A stretch of DNA of 60,785 nt from an uncultured Sphingobacteriales bacterium (GTDB lineage Bacteria; Bacteroidota; Bacteroidia; Chitinophagales; Chitinophagaceae), in the NCBI GenBank assembly GCA_937991535.1, contig CALKHN010000120.1, positions 1 to 60,785 on the forward strand, read 5' to 3'. Below are positions 17,623 through 26,502 of this stretch, in pieces. Position 1 is the stretch's first letter. Each line of letters begins with the position of its first letter. The notes below the pieces were generated by a model. That model had not been told where the DNA came from. It ran no database searches and saw only the letters and a program-made list of their open reading frames with translations. A program made the translations under genes and the position numbers.

Positions 17623-19551
17623 CTATAAACTTTTCCTGTTCCATTGCCATTTTACGCCCCCCATCAGCCATCTCCCGGGCATGGGAGAACCCAACAAATC
17701 GCTGTACTGCCTGTCGAAAATATTGTCTGCCTGTATAAAAACGGATAATGACTTTTGAAAAAATGCGTAGTCTAATTTGGAATTCATTATAAAATAACCG
17801 GGTGTAATGCTGGCATGAATGGCAGCAGCAGATTGTTCCTGCCTTTTTTTGTATAGCCCGTTAACACTTACAGTGAAATTATTGAACACGTAAACAACTG
17901 AAAAATTGGTTAGGAACTTCGCATGAGAAGAAATATAAAAAGAGGGAACCGTATCGCTGCTTTTGCTGTTGAGCCATACCATGCCAGCAGATGCGGTAAC
18001 ACTTTGCTTTTCGTTTAATGTATGAATATATTGAATATCTGTTTCGAAGCCTGAAGTATTTACCGTAGCGATATTCTTTGCTAATGCATACACGCCTGTG
18101 GGGGACAGGTTGTCTTTTCTTGGCATACCGCTATATGGAGTAGTGCTGTAGTCAATCAACCGTTGATGGAAGCGCTGAAAAAAAGTAGCGGAAACTTTCA
18201 ATTTGTCCTGTAAGAACCAGTCGGCGCCCGCTTCATAACTGAAGGATCTTTCTGCTTTAAGGTCGGGATTGCCTATCCTCCCGCTTGTTACCAGTTCCTT
18301 GTTGTAGTTGTTGTATCGTTCTGTAAAGTCGGCATCCCTGATGGTTTTACCGGCGCTGCCCCGCAATTGCCATTGTCGTATTTTGTAGGAAAGATCAAGT
18401 TGTGGCACGAGTTCCGCCGGTATTTTTTCAAACAGCGCCAGTTGCAGGGAAGGACGAACTAAAAAATGTTGCCCAATTTGTTGTGAAACGGAAACAAAAG
18501 GTGATGTCATGTACAAAGAGTGGTCACCCCTGTCATTGGAATGAATTGTTTTTTGCTGATAGTTCAACCCGGTAACCAGCATGGTTTTCGTACTCAACTG
18601 ATTTTGATACAGGAGGAGCGCCTGGAATAGTTTAGAAATACTTTTATTGGCTGCTGAACTGTTGTTGTACCTGAAGTGATCATTTACGGATTTAAAGCCG
18701 GCATCTATGGAAAGGCTTTGTTTTTGCGTATGATAGCCAATCCTTACCTGGTTCCACAAAGAAGATACCTGCTCTGTGGCGGTATCAGACAAAAAGCTGG
18801 TATAGAAATTTTGCGCCGCAAAGTCGCGGTTATCGTATGCCGTGCGGTATGCAATATTCCATTTGGCGTTAAAATGATAATTGGCGGAAAGTGACGCGGA
18901 GGTGTTATGAAAAAAACCTTTTGTACCTCTTTGTTGTACACCGCCGGCATTGTTGGTTAAAACACCGCCGCCAATGCTGAGGTTATTTTTACTGTAAAAG
19001 AAACCCGCATCAGCATTTAAAAATCCATATTCGCCCGCGGAAACGCCTGCCGAGATATTTGTTTTTTCCTGGTTTTGTTTTGCTGCAAATGGCTTGGTGA
19101 TAATATTAATTACGCCTCCTACCGCATCGGCGCCATGAATGGCGGAAGAGGCGCCTTTTAAAATCTCAATCCTTTCGATTTCAGAGGGCGCAATCGGAAT
19201 ATAGCTGTTAAAGTGCCCGGTATTGGGATCATTCAACCGCATGCCGTCTAATATTATTAATACCTGCTGAAATGTACCGCCACGCAATACAATATCACTC
19301 TGGGAACCCATCGGCCCTCTTGCCTGTATTTCTACTCCGGGCATATAACGAAGCAACTCATCTAATGAATGCACCGGCAGATTTTTAATGCGTTCTCCTT
19401 TTAGTATGGTAATATTTCGCCCTGTTTCTGAAGCCTTTTTCTGGCTTAAAGTAGCGGTTACCGTAATGGGATCCAATTCTATTTCCTGTGCCTGCACAAA
19501 GGAGATGCTTAAGGACAAAATGGCAGTTAGTGCTTTACTTATGGTATTCAT
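17623..19551 (-). CDS. TonB-dependent outer-membrane receptor (BtuB-like)
   Basis: 642 residues with a signal peptide ending near SFVQAQ. The plug domain (about residues 30-155) has LDELLRYMPGVEIQ, RGGTFQQVLIILDGMR and GGVINIITK, the pattern of BtuB/CirA-type receptors. The rest is beta-barrel sequence. There is no SusD partner and no N-terminal carboxypeptidase-like domain, so it should import a small ligand such as a metal chelate or cofactor rather than glycans. I looked for a cobalamin riboswitch in the 426 bp upstream and did not find one, so B12 cannot be claimed as substrate. Confidence 0.9.
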   Translation of the reverse strand: MNTISKALTAILSLSISFVQAQEIELDPITVTATLSQKKASETGRNITILKGERIKNLPVHSLDELLRYMPGVEIQARGPMGSQSDIVLRGGTFQQVLIILDGMRLNDPNTGHFNSYIPIAPSEIERIEILKGASSAIHGADAVGGVINIITKPFAAKQNQEKTNISAGVSAGEYGFLNADAGFFYSKNNLSIGGGVLTNNAGGVQQRGTKGFFHNTSASLSANYHFNAKWNIAYRTAYDNRDFAAQNFYTSFLSDTATEQVSSLWNQVRIGYHTQKQSLSIDAGFKSVNDHFRYNNSSAANKSISKLFQALLLYQNQLSTKTMLVTGLNYQQKTIHSNDRGDHSLYMTSPFVSVSQQIGQHFLVRPSLQLALFEKIPAELVPQLDLSYKIRQWQLRGSAGKTIRDADFTERYNNYNKELVTSGRIGNPDLKAERSFSYEAGADWFLQDKLKVSATFFQRFHQRLIDYSTTPYSGMPRKDNLSPTGVYALAKNIATVNTSGFETDIQYIHTLNEKQSVTASAGMVWLNSKSSDTVPSFYISSHAKFLTNFSVVYVFNNFTVSVNGLYKKRQEQSAAAIHASITPGYFIMNSKLDYAFFQKSLSVFIQADNIFDRQYSDLLGSPMPGRWLMGGVKWQWNRKSL

Positions 19552-19977
19552 ACGTGCGGCAAAAGTAGGAAAATGAGTGTATAATGCAACGATTCAATAC
19601 AACCCATTTGTACAGCTATGCCTATTTGAGGGTTATACCATAAATTGGTATTCCTGATTTTAAATTTGAAAATAAAATGGCGGGGGAGAGAAGTCCGGGC
19701 TTGTTAAAAAAAATTATAAAAAGCCCTCACAACAAATATATAACAGATGAACTGAAAAGCAAAATGAGATAGAAATGATTAGGATCCAGCATCAACGAAT
19801 GGGCATTGAAGACAAATTAAGTGAGTAAAATCCGACTGCGCATAATCTGCCGGTATACAGGTAAAGCCAGGTGCACTGCATGCTTATCCAACTGCACAAC
19901 ATCCTGCCCGGGCCGGTATTGAATGCATCTTTTTCCGGAATGCTTCATTTTGAGCTTGCTGCGTCTATCTTTGCGGT
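19552..19977. other. Intergenic stretch between the divergent TonB receptor and trmD genes
   Basis: This 426-bp region must hold two divergent promoters. I see the trmD -7 box near its right end but no gene, riboswitch or clear repeat. Confidence 0.5.
19966..19973 (+). promoter_or_regulatory. -7 box of trmD
   Basis: TATCTTTG matches TAnnTTTG and ends only four bases before the trmD ATG, which suggests leaderless transcription. Confidence 0.5.
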
Positions 19978-20667
19978 ATGCACATAGATATTATTACGGT
20001 ATTGCCGGAATTATTGGAAAGCCCGCTTTCACATTCAATAATGAAGCGGGCCATGGACAAGGGTTTACTGAATGTGGAAGTGCATCATTTGCGGCAATGG
20101 GCAGTAAACGCTTACGGACAGGTAGATGATTACCAGTATGGGGGTGGCGCAGGAATGGTAATGATGTGTGAACCTTTGGTAAATGCCATTGAACATTTAT
20201 CCAAAAGCAGGTCTTACGATGAGATCATTTATCTTACTCCTGATGGAGAGCAATTCAATCAAAAAACAGCCAATCAGCTCTCTTTGCAGCAAAACCTGCT
20301 GCTGATCTGTGGTCATTACAAGGGCATTGATGAAAGAGTGCGGGAGCATTTTGTGACAAAAGAAATTTCAATAGGTGATTATGTACTAAGCGGGGGGGAA
20401 CTGCCTGCAGCTATACTGGTTGATGCCGTTGGGCGTTTGCTGCCTGGCGTTTTGAATGATGAAACGTCTGCGCTTTTTGATTCATTCCAGGATGATTTAC
20501 TGGCGCCACCGGTGTATACGCGTCCGGCTGAATACAGGGGCTGGAAGGTGCCGGAAATTTTGCTGAGTGGCGACCCCAAAAAAATAGCCGACTGGCGTTA
20601 TGAGATGGCTCTGCAACGAACCCGTGACAGAAGACCGGATATAGCCGGCGAAGAGAACGATTTTTAG
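19978..20667 (+). CDS. trmD: tRNA (guanine-N1-)-methyltransferase
   Basis: 229 residues, usual length. It methylates G37 of tRNAs using S-adenosylmethionine, through the trefoil-knot SPOUT fold. Signatures are GGGAGMVMMCEPL, CGHYKGIDERV and DYVLSGGELPA. In many bacteria trmD lies in the rpsP-rimM-trmD-rplS operon; here rpsP and rimM are 28 kb away at 48.3-49.4 kb. The next gene (L,D-transpeptidase) begins 32 bp downstream and may be cotranscribed. Confidence 0.97.
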   Translation: MHIDIITVLPELLESPLSHSIMKRAMDKGLLNVEVHHLRQWAVNAYGQVDDYQYGGGAGMVMMCEPLVNAIEHLSKSRSYDEIIYLTPDGEQFNQKTANQLSLQQNLLLICGHYKGIDERVREHFVTKEISIGDYVLSGGELPAAILVDAVGRLLPGVLNDETSALFDSFQDDLLAPPVYTRPAEYRGWKVPEILLSGDPKKIADWRYEMALQRTRDRRPDIAGEENDF

Positions 20668-20699
20668 ATTGAACGAATATGTATTGTTAATTTCCAGGC

Positions 20700-22307
20700 A
20701 TGAAACAGCTTGTTTTGTTTTTTATGGCGCTGTCTTTTCTTTTTTCCTGCCGCAGCCCGGGTAATGAAGATCCTGTGGTTGAAAAAAGAGATACTACCAT
20801 TACCGTGTCTAACGCTTATACCCAGTTGTTTTTTGATAGCCTGGCTTTGGAGCAATATATTCAGCAGCAGCAGTATTCCGATACCCTGGCCAACCAGTTC
20901 CGTAGTTTTTATAATGCACGCAATTACCAGTATGCCTGGTTTTTCAATGACGGACCTGCTGAGCAGGCATACAATTTTCTTAACATGCAGAGTGATTACA
21001 TCGCGTATAGCGGAGACAGCAGTGTGTACAATCCTGTACTGCAACAGGTGTTTGACACTTTAAAAACCGGAGGACATTTTGTTCCGTTGAACAATAATGA
21101 CCGCTTAAACGCGGAGTTGTCGCTCACAGCCCAGTTTTTTCATTATGCAACTAAAGCCTACCAGGGAGATAACAATTTAAATGCAGCCGATCTGAAATGG
21201 TATATCCCCAGAAAAAAAATAAACGAAGTGGCGCTGCTTGATTCCCTGATCGCTCATAATGGTAAAAAGATTGACAGTTATGAACCGGTAAATATTTATT
21301 ACAAACGCTTAAAACAAAAATTGCTGGATTATTATGCCATAGAAAAAGAAGGAGAATGGCAACCGCTTGTTACCAGCGAAAAAAAGCTGGAATCAGGCGA
21401 CAGTGCAGCCGTCATTGCCGCCATAAAACGCAGGCTACTGCTTTTGCAGGATATGGATTCGGCCGATAGTTCATGGTTATTCACGGATGCCTTAAAAGCA
21501 GCAGTCAAAAAATTCCAGCTAAGGCACGGCATGCAGGATGATGGTGTTATAGGGGCTGCCACACTTCGTAAAATGAATGAGCCACCACAGGTTGCTATCC
21601 GCAAGATGCTGGTTAATATGGAAAGAATGCGTTGGGTTCCCGCGGAGATAAACAGTGATTATTTGCTGGTGAATATTCCCGAATTTAAATTGCATGTGTT
21701 TGAAAATGGGAACCTTTCATTCAGCATGAATGTGGTGGTGGGAACTACACAGCATAATACCGTTGTATTTAGCGGCGATTTGAAGTATGTTGTATTCAGT
21801 CCTTACTGGAATGTTCCGGCGAGTATTGTGAAAAACGAAATTATGCCGGGCATGGCGAAGAATAAAAATTATATTGACCAGCATAATATGGAGATTACGG
21901 ACTATTCGGGCACTATGCCCATAGTACGGCAAAAGCCCGGACCCAATAATTCTTTGGGCAGGGTAAAATTTTTGTTTCCCAACAGCTATAACATTTACCT
22001 GCACGATACCCCTCAGAAAAGCTTATTTGGCGAAACCCGGCGAGCATTCAGCCACGGATGTATACGTTTGGATGAACCCCGGAAGCTGGCTGAATTTCTG
22101 TTGCGCAACGACAGTACCTGGACCAGATCGAAAATAACAGCGGCTATGAACAGCGGCAGGGAAAAATATGTTACGTTGAAGGAGCCGGTAAAGGTATTCA
22201 TCGGCTATTTTACATCCTGGGTAGATTCAAACGGCGAATTGAATTTCAGGGATGATATTTACGGACATGATGCAAGGATAGCCGAAAAAATGTTTACAAA
22301 ATATTGA
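20700..22307 (+). CDS. Murein L,D-transpeptidase (YcbB/LdtD-like) lipoprotein
   Basis: 535 residues. The lipobox is LFSC near residue 17. An N-terminal scaffold domain is followed by a peptidoglycan-binding domain (around residues 225-295, KKFQLRHGMQDDGVIG) and a YkuD catalytic domain whose active-site motif SHGCIRLDEP contains the nucleophilic cysteine. By family it forms 3-3 cross-links in peptidoglycan or attaches proteins to it, in the periplasm. Its last 14 bases overlap the convergent LytTR regulator gene. Confidence 0.93.
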   Translation: MKQLVLFFMALSFLFSCRSPGNEDPVVEKRDTTITVSNAYTQLFFDSLALEQYIQQQQYSDTLANQFRSFYNARNYQYAWFFNDGPAEQAYNFLNMQSDYIAYSGDSSVYNPVLQQVFDTLKTGGHFVPLNNNDRLNAELSLTAQFFHYATKAYQGDNNLNAADLKWYIPRKKINEVALLDSLIAHNGKKIDSYEPVNIYYKRLKQKLLDYYAIEKEGEWQPLVTSEKKLESGDSAAVIAAIKRRLLLLQDMDSADSSWLFTDALKAAVKKFQLRHGMQDDGVIGAATLRKMNEPPQVAIRKMLVNMERMRWVPAEINSDYLLVNIPEFKLHVFENGNLSFSMNVVVGTTQHNTVVFSGDLKYVVFSPYWNVPASIVKNEIMPGMAKNKNYIDQHNMEITDYSGTMPIVRQKPGPNNSLGRVKFLFPNSYNIYLHDTPQKSLFGETRRAFSHGCIRLDEPRKLAEFLLRNDSTWTRSKITAAMNSGREKYVTLKEPVKVFIGYFTSWVDSNGELNFRDDIYGHDARIAEKMFTKY

Positions 22308-22983
22308 TCTTTTGCATTACGCCCGATTTATGGGTTTTGCTGATGGGTATCATATTGCCGTTTATGAATAAAACATTTTCCTGTATATCGTTGATCTTGG
22401 TAAAATTTACAATATAGGAACGGTGCACTTTCATGAACACCTGCGGATTGACCTTTGTTTCTAAATTTTTAATGGTGTTGTGGGTAATGTATTTTTTTGC
22501 GGGAGTGATGAATTTTACATAATCGCCCATGCTTTCAATAAAGAGTATATCATCATTGTGCAGCCGGATAAGTTTGCCATCGGTTTTTATGAACATATGG
22601 TCCTGTTCGGAATTACCATTTAGCTGCTCTGTTTTTTTACTTACTTTTTGTACTGCTTCCAGGAAGCGCTGATAGGTGAATGGCTTTTTAAGGTAATCTG
22701 TAACATTGTACTGGAATGCATCATAAGCGTATTCTGTTTTGGAAGTAGTAAGGATCACCTGTGGCGTATATACCAGTTGATCTAACAGTTCAAACCCGCT
22801 GGCATCAGGCATTTCAACATCCAGAAAAATAAGATCAATAACATTGTCCTTTAAAAAAAGGAGGGCATCTTCTGCGTTAAGAAAATGATGAGCAACGTCT
22901 ATAACGCCCGATTTTTCACAAAACCTTTTAAGGAATTCGGCAGCAACCTGCAGGTCTTCAACAATAATGCTTTGGTACTTCAT
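22294..22983 (-). CDS. LytTR-family response regulator
   Basis: 229 residues. The receiver domain occupies residues 1-120, with phospho-acceptor Asp55 in LIFLDVEMPD and a KKPF lysine motif near residue 100. The LytTR DNA-binding domain covers the last ~95 residues. It starts 2 bp behind the stop of the HPt gene, so the two are an operon. Together with the divergent hybrid kinase they form a complete phosphorelay; target genes are not visible. Confidence 0.93.
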   Translation of the reverse strand: MKYQSIIVEDLQVAAEFLKRFCEKSGVIDVAHHFLNAEDALLFLKDNVIDLIFLDVEMPDASGFELLDQLVYTPQVILTTSKTEYAYDAFQYNVTDYLKKPFTYQRFLEAVQKVSKKTEQLNGNSEQDHMFIKTDGKLIRLHNDDILFIESMGDYVKFITPAKKYITHNTIKNLETKVNPQVFMKVHRSYIVNFTKINDIQENVLFINGNMIPISKTHKSGVMQKINIL

Positions 22984-22985
22984 AG

Positions 22986-23390
22986 CTATTGGGTATTGTA
23001 TTGTTTCAATCGCCTGATTTCATTTTCTGTGATCTTTATCGCTTCAAGGCTGATGGCTATGATATGATGAAATCCGCTTTCTGCTTCAGCCATCGTTGCA
23101 GCCTGTGCACATACCGCTTCAAAGGATGCAAATTCCTGCATGGTTTCATTAAGACCAACATATCCGAACAGGGGTTTTATTTTGTGGACCACTTTTTTTA
23201 ATCCCGCTGTATCCCCATCGCGGAACCTGCTTTCCACCAATGGCAACTCACTGCGCAACTGTTGCATGGTGGATTCAAAAATCAATTCGGCCTGCTGCAG
23301 ATCCTCTCCGTACAATTCCTGCAGGAACGCGGTATCAAGCTCCGGTGAGAAATAGAATGCTATTTTCTGATCTTCATTATACATTATCAC
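22986..23390 (-). CDS. HPt phosphotransfer protein
   Basis: 134 residues, predicted all-alpha. The phospho-accepting histidine is His69 in KKVVHKIKPLFGYVGL, the classic HPt signature. It should carry phosphate from the receiver of the hybrid kinase (75 bp away, divergent) to Asp55 of the LytTR regulator encoded 2 bp downstream. It has no signal peptide and acts in the cytoplasm. Confidence 0.9.
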   Translation of the reverse strand: MIMYNEDQKIAFYFSPELDTAFLQELYGEDLQQAELIFESTMQQLRSELPLVESRFRDGDTAGLKKVVHKIKPLFGYVGLNETMQEFASFEAVCAQAATMAEAESGFHHIIAISLEAIKITENEIRRLKQYNTQ

Positions 23391-23465
23391 AATTTGTAAA
23401 CCACAAAGGCGTTTTATCTTTTGCGTTGAATAATTATTTAATGAGAAAATTCATCATCTCAGGTT

Positions 23466-25616
23466 ATGCAAACGAACATTTTGGACAGATTAGTATCTTT
23501 TTGCTACAGTATTTTAAATAGTGGTATTGATCCTGCAAAAGGACATGAAGAAAATAAGAATGTACAAAGGCTCATTATCTTTATCTTTTTCGGCATTGGT
23601 GTAAATCTGATTTCAGTACTGCTGAATATTTTGCATGGATTGTACATAAGTGTTTCTCTTAATATCACTTCCATCATCTTATTATCGGCATGCTATTTTT
23701 TAAATAAAGATGGCAAAAGGGTGTTTGCAAAGGTGCTGGGCATAATTACCATTAATCTTTATTTGTTTGCCATTAGTTATGCCGAAGGGTTAAAGGCGGG
23801 AGAACACATGTATTATTTTCCTTTTTTACTGGCTCTTATTTTTGTGATTGATATTCGCAAAAATTATGAAGAGCTGATATTGACATCAGTAGTAACGTTT
23901 ATTACTGCGGCTTTAATTTTTATTGTAGCGCCTTACGTAAGTAATGTTCAAACCATCAGCACAGAGCAATACAGCGCTTTGTTCAGCTCAAATCTTAGCC
24001 TGTCACTGGTGATAACAGCATGCTTTACTTACTATATCTTAAAAACAATGGAAATCAATGAAGAAAAATTACTGGACGAAACACGATTTAAGGATACGGT
24101 ATATGATACGTCATTAGACAGCGTGTTTATCGTTGATACCCATAGCATGGTAATAACCGGTTGCAACAGGAAGGCTATGGAAGTGTTTGGATTTACAAGC
24201 AAGGAGGAAATACTGGGCACTGCTGCCAAGCAACTCTTGGGCAATATAATGGAAGAGCATATAGTGGTGCAGGGAAAACAGCAGTTTGCGAAAAAATCTC
24301 CCTGGTATGGTAATATGGATTTCATGCGAAGAGATGATACCCCTTTTTTTGCATATGTAAACATTGTACCTTTTTCACACAGGGAGTTTAATTATTGTAA
24401 AATCAGTATCCTTGATATTACAGAGATAAAAATTGCCGAGTTTGAAATATTAAAAGCCAAAGAAAAAGCAGAAAAGGCAGTACAGGTAAAGTCAAGGTTC
24501 CTGTCGAATATGAGTCATGAACTCAGAACACCCTTAAATGCCATTATAGGCACTACCAATATCGTATTGAACGAGGAGTATCTGCCCTCGCAAAAGCAGA
24601 GCTTTGAGGTACTCAAATATTCTTCAGAACACATGATGCAACTGGTAAATGATATTCTTGATTTTAGTAAAATAGAAGCTGGAAAAATGGTACTTGAAAG
24701 TACTCCCTTTAATGTGAAAGCATGTTTGCAAAAAGTAGTCGCTTCTTTTACTGCTCCGATTGCGGCAAAAAATCTTGCGCTTCAGATTGAAGTTGACAAC
24801 AATGCGGACCTGGAAGTATTTGGAGATGAAATGCGCCTGATCCAGGTAATGAATAACCTGCTGGCCAATGCAATTAAGTTTACAGAAAAAGGAACGATTA
24901 CCATTGAGGTAAAGGTATTAAACTACAGGAGCCACAACACCGATATATATATTGCAGTTAAAGACACCGGCATAGGTATTGCGCAAGGTAAAATGCGGCA
25001 GATATTTGAAAGTTTTACGCAGGCCGATATAGAAACAACCCGGAAATTTGGAGGTACAGGGCTTGGACTTGCCATAAGCAAAAAAATAGTTGCGCAAATG
25101 GGCGGCAACCTGCAGGCAGAAAGCAATGTGGGAACCGGGAGTACTTTTTATTTTACACTGGGTTTTAAAATCGCACAGCGGCAAAAATCGTATGTTGATG
25201 AAAATAAACTGAAGGGACTTTCCAGCCTGGAAGGAGTAAAAGTGCTGCTTGCAGAAGACAATCCGATCAATATGATCGTTGCGAAAAGATTTCTTCAAAA
25301 ATGGAATATTGAAGTGGTGGAAGCCGAAAACGGTGTGAGGGCTGTTGAGCTTTTTTATCAGCATCATCCGGATTTATTGCTGATTGACCTGGAAATGCCG
25401 GAAATGGATGGGGCCCAAACCGTAGCTGAAATTAGAAACACACACCCCTATGTTCCGATTATTGCCTTTACCGCCGCTACATATGAAAACATAAAGGAAG
25501 ATTTACTCAGTAAGGGATTTAATGATTATGTGCCTAAACCTTTTAAACCCGAGGAACTGCACAGGAAAATAATACAGTTTACTGAAATGCTCAATACTCA
25601 TAAAAAAGCATCATAG
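23466..25616 (+). CDS. Hybrid sensor histidine kinase with C-terminal receiver
   Basis: 716 residues. Order of parts: about six membrane segments (residues 35-200), a PAS domain (about 210-330), a HisKA dimerisation helix with the phospho-His351 in SNMSHELRTPLN, a HATPase domain with DTGIGIA and GGTGLGLAISKK, and a receiver domain with Asp641 in LLIDLEMPEMDG. The final phosphate acceptor must be elsewhere, and the HPt and LytTR genes lie divergently next to it. The membrane part has no obvious ligand-binding loop, so a membrane-borne or hydrophobic signal is possible (inference). Confidence 0.95.
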   Translation: MQTNILDRLVSFCYSILNSGIDPAKGHEENKNVQRLIIFIFFGIGVNLISVLLNILHGLYISVSLNITSIILLSACYFLNKDGKRVFAKVLGIITINLYLFAISYAEGLKAGEHMYYFPFLLALIFVIDIRKNYEELILTSVVTFITAALIFIVAPYVSNVQTISTEQYSALFSSNLSLSLVITACFTYYILKTMEINEEKLLDETRFKDTVYDTSLDSVFIVDTHSMVITGCNRKAMEVFGFTSKEEILGTAAKQLLGNIMEEHIVVQGKQQFAKKSPWYGNMDFMRRDDTPFFAYVNIVPFSHREFNYCKISILDITEIKIAEFEILKAKEKAEKAVQVKSRFLSNMSHELRTPLNAIIGTTNIVLNEEYLPSQKQSFEVLKYSSEHMMQLVNDILDFSKIEAGKMVLESTPFNVKACLQKVVASFTAPIAAKNLALQIEVDNNADLEVFGDEMRLIQVMNNLLANAIKFTEKGTITIEVKVLNYRSHNTDIYIAVKDTGIGIAQGKMRQIFESFTQADIETTRKFGGTGLGLAISKKIVAQMGGNLQAESNVGTGSTFYFTLGFKIAQRQKSYVDENKLKGLSSLEGVKVLLAEDNPINMIVAKRFLQKWNIEVVEAENGVRAVELFYQHHPDLLLIDLEMPEMDGAQTVAEIRNTHPYVPIIAFTAATYENIKEDLLSKGFNDYVPKPFKPEELHRKIIQFTEMLNTHKKAS

Positions 25617-25618
25617 AA

Positions 25619-25656
25619 AGGTGAGAGAAAATTAAGGATTTTTCTTTTTCTCACCT
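25619..25656. terminator. Bidirectional terminator between convergent genes
   Basis: Arms aggtgaga (25619-25626) and tctcacct (25649-25656) extend with A/T pairs to about 12 bp. T-runs on one side and A-runs on the other suit both the kinase gene and the convergent gene on the minus strand. Confidence 0.65.
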
Positions 25657-25677
25657 CTCGCTTTTGACCAGTATTGC

Positions 25678-26400
25678 TTAGTTTGTTTTTTCCAATTCTT
25701 TGATATCGAGTGAAGCGTTTACATCTATTTTTGTGATGGTGGCTTTGATCTCTCCCACCATAGGGTTGCTGATTACTGTATTATAGGCGAAAAGAAATCC
25801 TTCCGGTGTTTTTTTGTAATCTGAATAATTGGTAGTTTGCTCAACCTGCTGGCCCATGACGGTTGCTTTTGTAATACTGCGTATAAGATAATAACTGGCG
25901 GTATCCAGATAAATAGTGGACAATACATCCCCTTTGCTTAACTGAATCTTATATACCGCTGTTCCGTTAATTGTATCTTTTCCTGCGTAAGTGGCTTTGT
26001 AACCATTCGCCTTGTACGCTGTTAACTCGCCGCCGGCACTTAATGATCCTGCTGCACTTTTCACTGCTTCGTCTGGCAATGGTTGCGCATCTGCGCTACC
26101 CATTAAGGGGTTAATGGACCATCCTTTATCCTTTCCGATGAAAGTGATTATTTTTTGTCCCTGCACTTCTATTTCCTGGCGGGTAGCTGTATTATAAACG
26201 ATCCATATTTTGGCAGGAAGTTCCATCCCCATTACCTGCATACTGGTTTCCATAACTATATTTTTCAACCCGTCAATTTTTTCTTTTCCGCCCAATGCGT
26301 TAATATAGCTGGTTTGTAACTCATCAACTGTTTGTGCCTGGGCGTATATCGCCGAAACACAGGTAACAATGGTCAGTATCGCAAATCTTAATTTTTTCAT
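25678..26400 (-). CDS. Exported LolA/LppX-fold protein (outer membrane lipoprotein-sorting-like)
   Basis: 241 residues from the ATG at 26400, which gives a signal peptide ending near YAQAQ; nine further codons upstream are open but unlikely. The mature part begins with VDELQTSYINALGGKEKID and continues with alternating beta-strand patterns typical of the LolA-like fold (for instance TVYLDTASYYLIRSI-type strands). In Bacteroidota such proteins are often annotated as lipoprotein-sorting proteins without proof. Probably periplasmic; exact role unknown. Confidence 0.7.
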   Translation of the reverse strand: MKKLRFAILTIVTCVSAIYAQAQTVDELQTSYINALGGKEKIDGLKNIVMETSMQVMGMELPAKIWIVYNTATRQEIEVQGQKIITFIGKDKGWSINPLMGSADAQPLPDEAVKSAAGSLSAGGELTAYKANGYKATYAGKDTINGTAVYKIQLSKGDVLSTIYLDTASYYLIRSITKATVMGQQVEQTTNYSDYKKTPEGFLFAYNTVISNPMVGEIKATITKIDVNASLDIKELEKTN

Positions 26401-26502
26401 TGATTTATTTTTAATTGGTTTTGCCAAAAATAGGTTTTTCCGAACGGTTTATATTGTCTGTTTATCATTTAACTTGTTGCCGGATCATTAAATCTTTTTA
26501 AC

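Noticed and set aside
19552..19977. Cobalamin riboswitch upstream of the BtuB-like receptor
   Set aside because: I searched the minus strand for the B12 box and the conserved GCCACTG-type core and found no convincing match, so neither the riboswitch nor B12 specificity is claimed.
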